Origin: an uncultured bacterium | Lineage (GTDB): Bacteria; Cyanobacteriota; Vampirovibrionia; Gastranaerophilales; Gastranaerophilaceae | Direction of reading: 5' to 3' | DNA: 64,000 nucleotides | Assembly: GCA_900547155.1 (NCBI GenBank) | Contig: URFH01000009.1 | Coordinates: 3,322-67,321, forward strand | In this document: positions 1-7,723 of the stretch, piece by piece | How positions within the stretch are numbered: the stretch's first letter is position 1 | Layout of the letters: every line of letters begins with the position of its first letter | Notes under the pieces: generated by a model | What the model saw: only the letters and a program-made list of their open reading frames with translations | Told to the model about the DNA's origin: nothing | The model's database searches: none | Made by a program: the position numbers and the translations under genes

Positions 1-1068
1 CAACAGGACAAAGAAAAACTCCAAAAACGCTTCCCGTACGTTGATTTGGTCTTTGGACCGTCGAATCTTTACCAGCTTCCTGAGCTTGTAAAACGCATTG
101 AACAAGGCGAAAAAGTCTGTGCCGTTTCCGAACGCCCTTATATTACGGACGAAAGCCAATTTGAAATAAAACGCGCCCAAAGCCTGAACGCCTGGATTCC
201 GATAATGGAAGGTTGCGACAATTTTTGCACATACTGCATAGTTCCGTTCACCCGCGGGCGTGAAAGAAGCAGGGAACCAGAAAAAATCATTGCCGAAGCA
301 AAAAAAGCAATTGAAAACGGGTTCAAAGAAATCACCCTGCTCGGACAAAACGTTGACAGCTACGGAAAAGGGCTGGGCGAAGAAGTTACGCTCGCAAACC
401 TTTTAAGAGAATTGAACAAAATCGAAGGAAAGTTCAGAATCCGTTTTGTAACCTCGTATCCGACGGATATTTCGGACGATTTAATCAAAGCGGTCGGAGA
501 ATGCGAAAAAGTCTGCGAATATTTTCACATCCCCATGCAATCCGGCAGCACAACGCTTCTCAAAGATATGAACCGCCGTTACACGCGCGAAGAATACGGA
601 AAAATCGTCAAAAAAATCAGAAAAGCGTTTGAAAATGTAACAATAACCTCGGATTTTATCGCAGGATTCCCCGGAGAAACCGAGGAACAGTTCAATGAAA
701 CTTTAAGCGCGATTGACGAGTTTGAGCTGGATTATTCAAACACTGCAGCATATTCCCCGCGCGAAAAGACAAAAGCCGCACGGTGGGTGGACAAATTTAT
801 TGATGAAGAAACAAAAATGAAGCGGCTTGCGATTTTAAACGAAAAAAACCGCGAAGCATGCCTGAAATCCAACCAAAAATTCGTCGGAAAAACGCTCGAA
901 ATCCTTGTTGAATCGTTTGAGGAAAAGGATGGAAAGATTATCCTTGCCGGACGCGCAAGAAACAACAAAATTGCGCATTTTGAGGGTAAAAAAGAGCTTG
1001 TGGGCGAATTTGTTAACGTAAAAATCACAAAAGCGAGCACCTGGCATGTTGCCGGGGAGCTGGAGTAA
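1..1068 (+). CDS. miaB: tRNA-2-methylthio-N6-dimethylallyladenosine synthase MiaB, 5' end outside window
   Basis: Radical-SAM methylthiotransferase that adds the 2-methylthio group to i6A37 of tRNAs reading UNN codons. The reading frame is open from base 1, so the gene enters from the left; the TTG at 46 is an internal Leu codon, not the start. Visible: the tail of the N-terminal MTTase domain, the radical SAM cluster motif CDNFCTYC (Cys codons at 214, 226 and 235) that binds the 4Fe-4S/SAM centre, and a C-terminal TRAM RNA-binding domain ending in TWHVAGEL, typical of MiaB rather than RimO. About 355 residues are present of the usual ~440. A palindromic repeat array follows immediately. Confidence 0.93.
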   Translation, partial: QQDKEKLQKRFPYVDLVFGPSNLYQLPELVKRIEQGEKVCAVSERPYITDESQFEIKRAQSLNAWIPIMEGCDNFCTYCIVPFTRGRERSREPEKIIAEAKKAIENGFKEITLLGQNVDSYGKGLGEEVTLANLLRELNKIEGKFRIRFVTSYPTDISDDLIKAVGECEKVCEYFHIPMQSGSTTLLKDMNRRYTREEYGKIVKKIRKAFENVTITSDFIAGFPGETEEQFNETLSAIDEFELDYSNTAAYSPREKTKAARWVDKFIDEETKMKRLAILNEKNREACLKSNQKFVGKTLEILVESFEEKDGKIILAGRARNNKIAHFEGKKELVGEFVNVKITKASTWHVAGELE

Positions 1069-1106
1069 AGATTCCAGGGTAAAAAAGTGCATATCTACAC
1101 AAATCC

Positions 1107-1263
1107 GGCGATTCCGAAACAAGTTCGGAATGACGGCTTCTTTCTGTCACCCTGAACTTGGTTCAGGGTCGCAAGGTTTTGGCACATCGACTTCAAGCCG
1201 GCGATTCCGAAACGAGTTCGGAATGACGGCTTTTTTCTGTCACCCTGAACTTGGTTCAGGGTC
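1107..1263. repeat. Array of four short palindromes (family E) downstream of miaB
   Basis: Four hairpins at 1111-1131, 1148-1170, 1203-1224 and 1240-1263. All share the centre GAACTTG(G/T)TTC or its complement, but the flanks that pair differ: TTCCGAAC...GTTCGGAA in two and CCCTGAAC...GTTCAGGG in the other two. The first pair of hairpins is repeated almost exactly as the second pair (about 92 bp period). Similar arrays lie at 11152-11290, 14448-14760 and 16370-16470. The rest of the 1069-1395 gap holds only the glucokinase promoter. Confidence 0.85.
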
Positions 1264-1354
1264 TAATAATCGAAAAAACAGCTTTAATCCTTAAAAAGCT
1301 TACCTTGCCCGCAGCAAAATAAACTATGAATCACATACTCATTAAAAACCATGA

Positions 1355-1360
1355 TATAAT
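1355..1360 (+). promoter_or_regulatory. -10 box of the glucokinase promoter
   Basis: TATAAT lies 35 bp before the ATG at 1396. No clear -35 box stands at 17 bp. A GGAG ribosome binding site at 1385-1388 precedes the start. Confidence 0.5.
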
Positions 1361-1395
1361 CTTGAAAAAAGGACATAACCCGAACGGAGAAATAT

Positions 1396-2376
1396 ATGCC
1401 CAATTATGCTATCGGAATTGATTTAGGCGGAACAAAGATTTTAACCGGACTTGTTGATAAAGAAACCGGAAAAGTAGAATATTTTACAAAACACAAAACC
1501 CGCGCAGAAAACGGAGCGGATTATGTAATTAACAAAATTATCCAGTCAATAAATGAGCTGCTTGAGGCGACAAAGCTGGATATCCACCAAATCAGCTCAA
1601 TCGGCATTGGCGCCCCCGGGCAGGTTAACCGTGAAAAGGGGATTTTAATCAACGCACCGAACCTGAATTGCTCAAACATAAACCTCAAAGCCATTCTTGA
1701 ACGCCAGTTTTTTATTCCAACGTTTTTGGGCAACGATGTGGGGATTGCAACGGTCGGAGAAATGAAATTCGGTTCCGGAGTGGGATTTAACAATATTGTT
1801 TGCGTTTTTGTCGGAACAGGAATCGGCTCCGGCATTGCAAAAGACGGAAAAATTTACTATGGTTCATCGGGAACAGCAGGCGAAATCGGGCATATTATCG
1901 TTGACGCAGGCGGAAGACCCTGCGGTTGCGGCGGAAACGGCTGTCTTGAAGCTTACGCATCGCGAACGGCAATTGAACACAGAATCACAGGTGCGCTGAA
2001 AAAGGGCAGAGAATCCGTTATAACAGAGCTTTTAAAAGACGGAAAAAGAATCAGCTCAAAAGTGCTGAAAAAAGCGCTCGAGCTTGGCGACGAATTAGTA
2101 ACGCAGACGCTTTTTGAGGCATCTGATTATCTTTCTAACGGGCTTGCGACGGTTATTAACTTTTACAATCCCGAAATAATCATCCTCGGCGGCGGTCTTA
2201 TTGACGCAATTGACGAATTTTACGAAAGAACAACCAAAAAAGCCCGCTCCAAAGCCCTCCCGATACCGGCCAGGACAATTGAGTTCAAAAAAGCCAAGCT
2301 GGGCGATTTTTCAGGAGTTATCGGGGCTTGTTTTCTTGAAGATTTAGCAAAATTATCTGCGGGCAAAGAAAAGTAG
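1396..2376 (+). CDS. glk: ROK-family glucokinase
   Basis: Cytoplasmic sugar kinase, most likely phosphorylating glucose to glucose-6-phosphate with ATP. The N-terminal phosphate-binding motif GIDLGGTK is at residues 7-14. The catalytic base is Asp114 in GNDVG. The ROK zinc site is complete: His166 (EIGH) and Cys176, Cys178, Cys183 in CGCGGNGC. Length 326 aa is normal for the family. The start is supported by GGAG eight bases upstream and a -10 box at 1355. ROK proteins also include N-acetylmannosamine and allose kinases and repressors; there is no N-terminal DNA-binding domain, so it is a kinase, but glucose specificity is inferred. Its stop codon lies inside the left arm of a degenerate hairpin element. 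Confidence 0.88.
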   Translation: MPNYAIGIDLGGTKILTGLVDKETGKVEYFTKHKTRAENGADYVINKIIQSINELLEATKLDIHQISSIGIGAPGQVNREKGILINAPNLNCSNINLKAILERQFFIPTFLGNDVGIATVGEMKFGSGVGFNNIVCVFVGTGIGSGIAKDGKIYYGSSGTAGEIGHIIVDAGGRPCGCGGNGCLEAYASRTAIEHRITGALKKGRESVITELLKDGKRISSKVLKKALELGDELVTQTLFEASDYLSNGLATVINFYNPEIIILGGGLIDAIDEFYERTTKKARSKALPIPARTIEFKKAKLGDFSGVIGACFLEDLAKLSAGKEK

Positions 2377-2486
2377 ATTTTTTTCCTTGTTGTGACGATG
2401 GGGAGGCTGTTGTTGATGACAAAAATGCGTTTTCTTCGTTAAAAAGCCAGAGAAATCGGAACGGGGAATAGGGATATTTGCTTTTC
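2368..2486. repeat. Degenerate family A hairpin element (copy A1)
   Basis: Carries a diverged family A core: TGTGACGATGGGGAGGCTG near 2391 and AATCGGAACGG near 2454. The arms (about 2368-2386 and 2463-2486) pair only in part. It overlaps the last codons of the glucokinase gene and lies about 205 bp before copy A2, so it is probably the oldest unit of the tandem repeat that follows. Confidence 0.6.
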
Positions 2487-2571
2487 TCCGGTGATTTAAC
2501 AAGTCGCTCCCCATCCCGGCCTTCCCCAAGTCGGGGAAGGAGGTTTTCGGGTTATTTGCAGCTAAAATCAA

Positions 2572-2691
2572 GAAAAGCAGGTATTTCTCTTTGCAGTGAC
2601 TATGGAGGAGGCTGCTATTGATTACAAAAGTGGGCTTTCTTCGTTGAATGGCCGGGGGAATCGGAACGGAAAAGAGGAATAGCTGCTTTTC
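2572..2691. repeat. Family A hairpin element, copy A2
   Basis: Arms at 2573-2592 and 2670-2690 are complementary over about 20 bp with one mismatch and one wobble. They enclose the conserved half-cores AGTGACTATGGAGGAGGCT (near 2595) and GGCCGGGGGAATCGGAACGG (2650-2669). GGCT/GGCC start an inner stem; the rest of both half-cores is purine-rich and cannot pair in Watson-Crick fashion, so they form a large conserved internal loop. Confidence 0.8.
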
Positions 2692-2776
2692 CAGCGCGAT
2701 TTAACATGTCGCTCCCCATCCCAGCCTTTCCCGAGTCGGGGAAGGAGGTTTTCGGGTTATTTGCAGCTAAAATCAA

Positions 2777-2896
2777 GAAAAGCAGGTATTTCTCTTTGCA
2801 GTGACTATGGAGGAGGCTGCTATTGATTACAAAAGTGGGCTTTCTTCGTTGAATGGCCGGGGGAATCGGAACGGAAAAGAGGAATAGCTGCTTTTC
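2777..2896. repeat. Family A hairpin element, copy A3
   Basis: Essentially the same sequence as copy A2, displaced by 205 bp as part of the tandem duplication. Arms near 2778-2797 and 2876-2895, same core halves. Confidence 0.8.
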
Positions 2897-2961
2897 CAGC
2901 GCGATTTAACATGTCGCTCCCCATCCCAACTTTCCACAGGTCGGGGATGTAGGTTTTTAGG

Positions 2962-4191
2962 TTATTCGTAGCGCAGCGCGTCGATTGGGTTTAATAAAGA
3001 CGCTTTGTACGCCGGATAATAGCCGAAAACAACCCCGATTAAGCCGGAAAACCCGAACGAAAGCAGAATCGAAAAGGAAGAAATCGCAATCCGCATATCA
3101 GAGAAAACCTGAATACCATAAGCGCCCAGAACTCCGATAAGAACCCCCAGAACACCGCCCGCAAAAGATAAGAGCAGTGATTCTATCAAAAACTGGATTC
3201 TGATATCGCTCGCTTTGGCGCCGATTGCCATGCGGATACCGATTTCTTTTGTTCTTTCGGTCACAGAAACGAGCATTATGTTCATAATCCCGATTCCGCC
3301 GACCAAAAGCGAAACTCCTGCAATCGACCCCAGCAAAATTGCCATTGTTCTGGTCGCCTCTTTGGCTGATTCCATCATCTGGGTAAGGTTTCGGACGGTA
3401 AAATCATCGTCCTTGTTCTTCCCGATGTGATGGCGTACGCGCAAAAGCTCGGTAATTTGCTCCTGAGCCAAATCAAGCTCCTCAGTGCTGTTTGCTTTCA
3501 CGTTAATAAGCTTCACCATCCCCGGAAAATCTGTTCCGAAAAGTTTTTTTTGGGCAGTTGTAATCGGTACAAAAATAATATCATCCTGATCCTGCCCCAT
3601 GCCGTTTTGCCCTTTGGTTTCAAGCACTCCGACGATTTTGAACGGAACATTTCCTATTCTGATTGTCTTATTCATAGGGTCAACATCGCCGAAAAGGTTT
3701 ATTGCGACAGTGTTTCCGATAATTGCGACTTTTGTGATATTTTTGTTGTCATCCTCGGTAAAATTCCGCCCGTCTTTTATTGCCCAGTCACGAATTTTAA
3801 AATATGAAGCAGTAGTGCCCGCAGCGCTGGTAGCCCAGTTCTGATTTCCGTAAGTAACCTGCTTTGCCTCGCCCATATAAGGCGCAACATAAGCAACAGC
3901 AGAACAATTGTCCTCAATTGCATAAGAATCCTTGAGCGTTAGCGTAGGCTGGGTGCCGCTTCCGCCTCTTACGCCGCCGGCGTTTGAAGAACCGGAGCGG
4001 ATCATCAGCAAATTGCTGCCCATCGACGCCATATCGTCAGAAATCCTTTTGCTGGCGCCGTTTCCGACCGCAAGCATGATAATTACCGCACTTACGCCGA
4101 TAATTATGCCAAGACTGGTGAGAATTGAGCGCATTTTGTTGATTTTGAGCGAGCGAAGCGCTATTTTGAACGTCGAAATAAAATCAATCAC
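2962..4191 (-). CDS. MacB/FtsX-type ABC transporter permease
   Basis: Inner-membrane subunit of a tripartite exporter. The N terminus shows the MacB_PCD pattern: a first membrane helix at about residues 20-45 (LTSLGIIIGVSAVIIM), a large periplasmic domain (about 50-280), then three helices near 285-310, 330-355 and 370-395 in the FtsX-like C-terminal domain with ERTKEIGIRMAIGA. Length 409 aa. It overlaps the ATPase gene by four bases (ATGA), so the two are translationally coupled. Unlike E. coli MacB, ATPase and permease are separate polypeptides. The substrate (macrolide, peptide, lipoprotein or lipid) cannot be told from sequence. Confidence 0.88.
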   Translation of the reverse strand: MIDFISTFKIALRSLKINKMRSILTSLGIIIGVSAVIIMLAVGNGASKRISDDMASMGSNLLMIRSGSSNAGGVRGGSGTQPTLTLKDSYAIEDNCSAVAYVAPYMGEAKQVTYGNQNWATSAAGTTASYFKIRDWAIKDGRNFTEDDNKNITKVAIIGNTVAINLFGDVDPMNKTIRIGNVPFKIVGVLETKGQNGMGQDQDDIIFVPITTAQKKLFGTDFPGMVKLINVKANSTEELDLAQEQITELLRVRHHIGKNKDDDFTVRNLTQMMESAKEATRTMAILLGSIAGVSLLVGGIGIMNIMLVSVTERTKEIGIRMAIGAKASDIRIQFLIESLLLSFAGGVLGVLIGVLGAYGIQVFSDMRIAISSFSILLSFGFSGLIGVVFGYYPAYKASLLNPIDALRYE

Positions 4192-4874
4192 CGCGTCACC
4201 TCGTCAGATACAATATTTCCGTCCTTAAAACGCACTGTCCGCTTGCAATATTCGGCAATATCAGGCTCGTGGGTAACAAGAACGATTGTTTTTTTGTATT
4301 TATCATTCAATTCACAGAAAAAATCCATAACCTCGTAACTGGTTCTGGAATCAAGGTTTCCGGTAGGCTCATCCGCAAGAATAACAGGCGCATCATTCAC
4401 AATTGCGCGCGCAATGGCAACTCTCTGCTGCTGCCCGCCTGAAAGCTGGTTCGGGAGGTGTTCTTCACGCCCCTGAAGCCCTACAATTTTTAGCGCATGC
4501 ATTGCACGCTCTATCCTCTCTACCGGGTCAATTCCCTTGTAAATCATTGGCAATTCGACATTTTCAAGCGCACTCGTTCTTGAAATCAAATTAAAACCCT
4601 GAAAAACAAACCCGAGTTTCAGATTTCTTATTTCGGCGAGCTTGTCTGAATCGAGGTTTATTACGTCAATCCCGTCCAGAAGATAAGAACCCGAAGTCGG
4701 TTTGTCAAGACAGCCGAGCATGTTCATAAAAGTAGATTTTCCCGAGCCGGAAGTGCCCATTATAGCAACAAATTCGCCATCTTCCACGCTCAAAGATACA
4801 TCATTCAGCGCGTTGAACGACGAATCTCCGGTAGAATAGGTTTTTATTGCGTTTTTTACTTCAATAAGGCTCAT
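4188..4874 (-). CDS. MacB/LolD-type ABC transporter ATPase
   Basis: Cytoplasmic nucleotide-binding subunit of the exporter. Walker [10 protein letters not shown] at residues 40-48, Q-loop FQGFN at 91-95, signature LSGGQ at 144-148, Walker B with catalytic Glu169 (VILADEP) and an H-loop VTHE near residue 200. Length 228 aa matches LolD, FtsE and MacB-type ATPases. AGAGGTG precedes the ATG. It sits 11 bp after the adaptor gene and overlaps the permease gene, confirming one operon running 7479 to 2962. Confidence 0.92.
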   Translation of the reverse strand: MSLIEVKNAIKTYSTGDSSFNALNDVSLSVEDGEFVAIMGTSGSGKSTFMNMLGCLDKPTSGSYLLDGIDVINLDSDKLAEIRNLKLGFVFQGFNLISRTSALENVELPMIYKGIDPVERIERAMHALKIVGLQGREEHLPNQLSGGQQQRVAIARAIVNDAPVILADEPTGNLDSRTSYEVMDFFCELNDKYKKTIVLVTHEPDIAEYCKRTVRFKDGNIVSDEVTR

Positions 4875-4885
4875 TTTTTCACCTC

Positions 4886-6046
4886 TTACAAGAATCTCGG
4901 CGCTCTTGGCTGATTATTGTTTTTTCCGGCCTCCTGACCTTTTATTCCAACGATTACAGCGTCATTTTCATGGATTTTGTCAGAAATAATTTCCGTGTGT
5001 GTGTCATCTGCGGCACCTGCTTTGATTGAAATTCTTTGCGGTTTTTTGTCTTTCATCACCCAGACGCCCTGTTCCTTGTATTTGGGGCCGCTTCCGTCTG
5101 TGTTGGGCGTAAATTTCAATGCTGCGTTCGGCACGCTCAAAACATCAGCCTTTTTGCTGGTAATTATCGAAACATTTGCGGTCATGCCCGGAATCAGCTT
5201 CATATCTTCGTTGTTTACCTGAATAATAACCGTATAAGTAACAACATTCTGCACTGTTGTCGGCGAAATTCTTACCTGAAGAACTTTTCCCTCAAAAACA
5301 CTGTCCTGATAACCGTCAAGAGTGTAGGTAACCTCCTGTCCCTCTTTGACTTTGCCGATATCAGCCTCCGAAACATTGGCTTCTATCTGCATTTGGGTCA
5401 AATCCTGTGCAACCGAGAAAAGTTCAGGCGTCTGGAAGCTCGCAGCAACTGTCTGGCCGACATCAACACCCCTCGAAACAACCACACCGTCAACAGGAGA
5501 AACAATCCGTGTGTAGCGGAGGTTTGCAGCAGCGGTGTTGTAGGCAGCCGAGGCCTGTGAAATCTGGGCACGTGCCGCAGAAATCTGCGCAAGGTCGGAT
5601 TTGTAGGTTGATTCGGCCAAATCAAGCTCACTTTTTGCAATAAAGTTGCGTTTATACAGATTTCTGTACCTGTTCAGCGTTTTTTTGTCGTTTTCAGCGA
5701 CCGCCTGAATCTTTGCAAGGTTTGCGCGGGCATTTGCGATGTTAGCCTGCGATTGTTCTACCTGCGCAGTAAAAAGCGAAGTGTCAATCTGCGCCAGAAG
5801 CTGGCCTTTTTTCACTTTGGAGTTGTAATCAACGTAAATTTCCTTAATCATGCCCGAAACCTGCGAACCAATGCTGACCGTTTGCACCGGCTGAACCGTT
5901 CCTGACGCCTCAACGACCTGCGTTATGGTATGTTTTTCAACGGGCGAGGTCAGATAATCAGGTTTTTTGTTGTTTTTCAAAAATCCGGCGCTAACCAGCA
6001 GCACAGCCATCAAAACGCTTACAGCTATTATAATTTTTTTGTTCAT
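4886..6046 (-). CDS. HlyD/MacA-family periplasmic adaptor
   Basis: Membrane-fusion protein bridging the inner-membrane ABC transporter and the outer-membrane channel. One N-terminal membrane anchor (about residues 4-22), a barrel/lipoyl region (VSIGSQVSG, then DYNSKVKKGQLLAQID), a coiled-coil hairpin rich in Ala/Gln (about 90-170), the returning lipoyl half (SPVDGVVVSRGVDVGQTV) and a C-terminal barrel. 386 aa is normal for MacA-like adaptors. Its ATG shares one base with the stop of the TolC-like gene (TAATG), with GGGAG just upstream. Confidence 0.9.
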   Translation of the reverse strand: MNKKIIIAVSVLMAVLLVSAGFLKNNKKPDYLTSPVEKHTITQVVEASGTVQPVQTVSIGSQVSGMIKEIYVDYNSKVKKGQLLAQIDTSLFTAQVEQSQANIANARANLAKIQAVAENDKKTLNRYRNLYKRNFIAKSELDLAESTYKSDLAQISAARAQISQASAAYNTAAANLRYTRIVSPVDGVVVSRGVDVGQTVAASFQTPELFSVAQDLTQMQIEANVSEADIGKVKEGQEVTYTLDGYQDSVFEGKVLQVRISPTTVQNVVTYTVIIQVNNEDMKLIPGMTANVSIITSKKADVLSVPNAALKFTPNTDGSGPKYKEQGVWVMKDKKPQRISIKAGAADDTHTEIISDKIHENDAVIVGIKGQEAGKNNNQPRAPRFL

Positions 6047-7479
6047 TATGATTCTCCCATTGCTTTTTCAAGCGCTGCACGGGCCACGTTATAGTCATAA
6101 ATAGCCTTTACGTATGCCTGTTGTGCATTGTTATAGTTTACTTTTGCATCCTGAAGCTCAATATAGTTTCCGACGCCCACTTCGTAGCGGCCGTCCGCAA
6201 GCTCGTAGTTTTCAAGCGTCTGGCGGACTTTCACAGCAAGCAGCGGAAGCCTTTCTTCTATTTGTTTCATATCAATATACGCGGATTGCACCTCAAAATA
6301 GATGTTCTGCTTGATTAAATTCACATTTTCCCTTGCAATCTCAAGCTGTGCCTTTGCTTCGTCGATTTTGCATTTTGTGTTCATTATGTTTATGTTGCTT
6401 GTTTCAAGTGTTGCCGATAAATTGAAGCTGTTTGTGGTGTTTCCGTCCATACTGCGGTAGCCGTATCCGGCTCTGCCGCTCAGTGAGGGAAAATATTCAC
6501 GTTTTGTGTATTTTAACGACTCTTCCATTGCTTTAAACGTAGATTCATAGGATTTCAGGTCGGGGCGCTTTTCATTTGCGGTTTTCACCGTGTCATCAAA
6601 GCTCATGTCAAAGGGTTTGAACACATAATCTTTCAAAATGTTGCTTTTTTCTACCGAAGAGGTAAAAACAGCGTTTTTAGGCTGCTTCGGTGTCTGGCTC
6701 AAGTCCTTTGTTTCAGCAATATTAACAAGGTTTACGTCCGTATAAACGTTATTTTTAAAATTGAAGCTTTCAGTATTTTTTATTGAATAAGCAGGCGCAT
6801 AAGCCGTGTACATGGAGTTGTTCAGCTTAACGAGCGCGGTCTGGTAAGCTTTTTCGGCCGTTACAAGCTCGATTTTTGCATCAGAAAGGTTCACTTCCGC
6901 ATTCACAAGGTCAATTTTTGAACGAATTCCTTCTTCAAAAAAGGCTTTTATCTGGTTGTAGGTTCGCTCATTCATAGCAACATTTGCACGCGCAACCTGC
7001 CTGTTCGCCTGCGCCGCAAGAACGCCGTAATAAGCGGTTTTTACATTATAAACCGTTGAAATCCGCATATTTTCGAGGTCAAAATCAGATGCAATTTTGT
7101 AGAATTTTTGCATGTTAATTTTTGCACCGGTTTTCCCGAAATTGTAGAACATCATGTTCAAAGATGCGCTCATTGAATAATAATCCATGTTATTTGAAAG
7201 GGTGCGGTTTCCGGAGGTGTTGCCGTTCTGGTTGTAGTACCCTCCGCCGGCGCCTATTGTCGGAAAATAGTCGGATTTAGCCTGTCCTATGCGGCTTTTG
7301 TAAATTTTCTGGTTATTTTTGGAAATATTTATTTCAGGACTGTTTTTCAGTGCGATTTCAATGCAATCTTCAAGGCTCAGCATTGCGCCCTCTTTGATTT
7401 CGACAACAGCCATGGCAAAATTTTGTGTAAAAATGCACAAAACCGCAAAAATTATTAATGCTGTCAGTCTAAGCCTCAT
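6046..7479 (-). CDS. TolC-family outer membrane efflux protein
   Basis: First gene of the exporter operon; forms the outer-membrane and periplasmic channel. Signal peptide at residues 1-24 (hydrophobic stretch, cleavage near NFAMA). Two OEP repeats rich in long helices can be followed: EIALKNSPEINISKNN near the N terminus and TANEKRPDLKSYEST in the second half, each starting with the typical NPE/RPDL motif. 477 aa. GGGAGGAAT directly precedes the ATG. The presence of this gene shows a diderm envelope. Confidence 0.9.
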   Translation of the reverse strand: MRLRLTALIIFAVLCIFTQNFAMAVVEIKEGAMLSLEDCIEIALKNSPEINISKNNQKIYKSRIGQAKSDYFPTIGAGGGYYNQNGNTSGNRTLSNNMDYYSMSASLNMMFYNFGKTGAKINMQKFYKIASDFDLENMRISTVYNVKTAYYGVLAAQANRQVARANVAMNERTYNQIKAFFEEGIRSKIDLVNAEVNLSDAKIELVTAEKAYQTALVKLNNSMYTAYAPAYSIKNTESFNFKNNVYTDVNLVNIAETKDLSQTPKQPKNAVFTSSVEKSNILKDYVFKPFDMSFDDTVKTANEKRPDLKSYESTFKAMEESLKYTKREYFPSLSGRAGYGYRSMDGNTTNSFNLSATLETSNINIMNTKCKIDEAKAQLEIARENVNLIKQNIYFEVQSAYIDMKQIEERLPLLAVKVRQTLENYELADGRYEVGVGNYIELQDAKVNYNNAQQAYVKAIYDYNVARAALEKAMGES

Positions 7480-7680
7480 ATTCCTCCCGCGGAATGCCCG
7501 CTCCGGAACAATTATAGTTCACCGCCTGCCTCCTTGCATAATCTTTCGGGAGGATTTTTTTCAAAAAAATAATGCTCATATCATACATAACGAATAATTT
7601 TAAAAAATGTTCATTTAATAAAACAATTGCCCGATTAACTATTTTATAATTATCTTGTATGATTATTGTTGATTTTGCAC

Positions 7681-7686
7681 TATAAT
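7681..7686 (+). promoter_or_regulatory. -10 box for the TPR protein gene
   Basis: TATAAT 38 bp before the ATG at 7724, within the 244-bp gap between the divergently transcribed exporter operon and the TPR gene. No convincing -35 at 17 bp. The rest of the gap is AT-rich with no further gene. Confidence 0.45.
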
Positions 7687-7723
7687 TGTAATATCGAAAA
7701 ATCAGCATTCGGAGAGTTGAGCT

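Larger units (their letters stand above)
2503..2912. repeat. Two tandem 205-bp repeat units plus a partial third
   Basis: GTCGCTCCCCATCCC recurs at 2503, 2708 and 2913, giving an exact 205-bp period. Each unit holds a family D hairpin (CCTTCCCC...GGGGAAGG) and a family A hairpin element. Units one and two are nearly identical from about 2536 onward, so the duplication is recent; the third copy breaks off at the 3' end of the exporter permease gene at 2962. No open frame of note and no spacer structure like CRISPR. This accounts for the 2377-2961 gap. Confidence 0.9.

Noticed and set aside
1046-1294. 82-aa frame with internal duplication
   Set aside because: Its apparent repeat (CHPELGSGS twice) is simply the translated family E palindromes.
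2593-2690. Known ribozyme (hammerhead, twister, HDV) in the family A core
   Set aside because: I looked for hammerhead CTGATGA/GAAA and twister-like motifs and found none; the core halves do not fit any ribozyme that I can recall.
2503-2912. CRISPR array
   Set aside because: The repeat unit is 205 bp, only two and a bit copies, with no short repeat/spacer alternation and no cas genes.
5036-5560. 174-aa plus-strand frame
   Set aside because: Antisense to the periplasmic adaptor gene, which has clear HlyD features.
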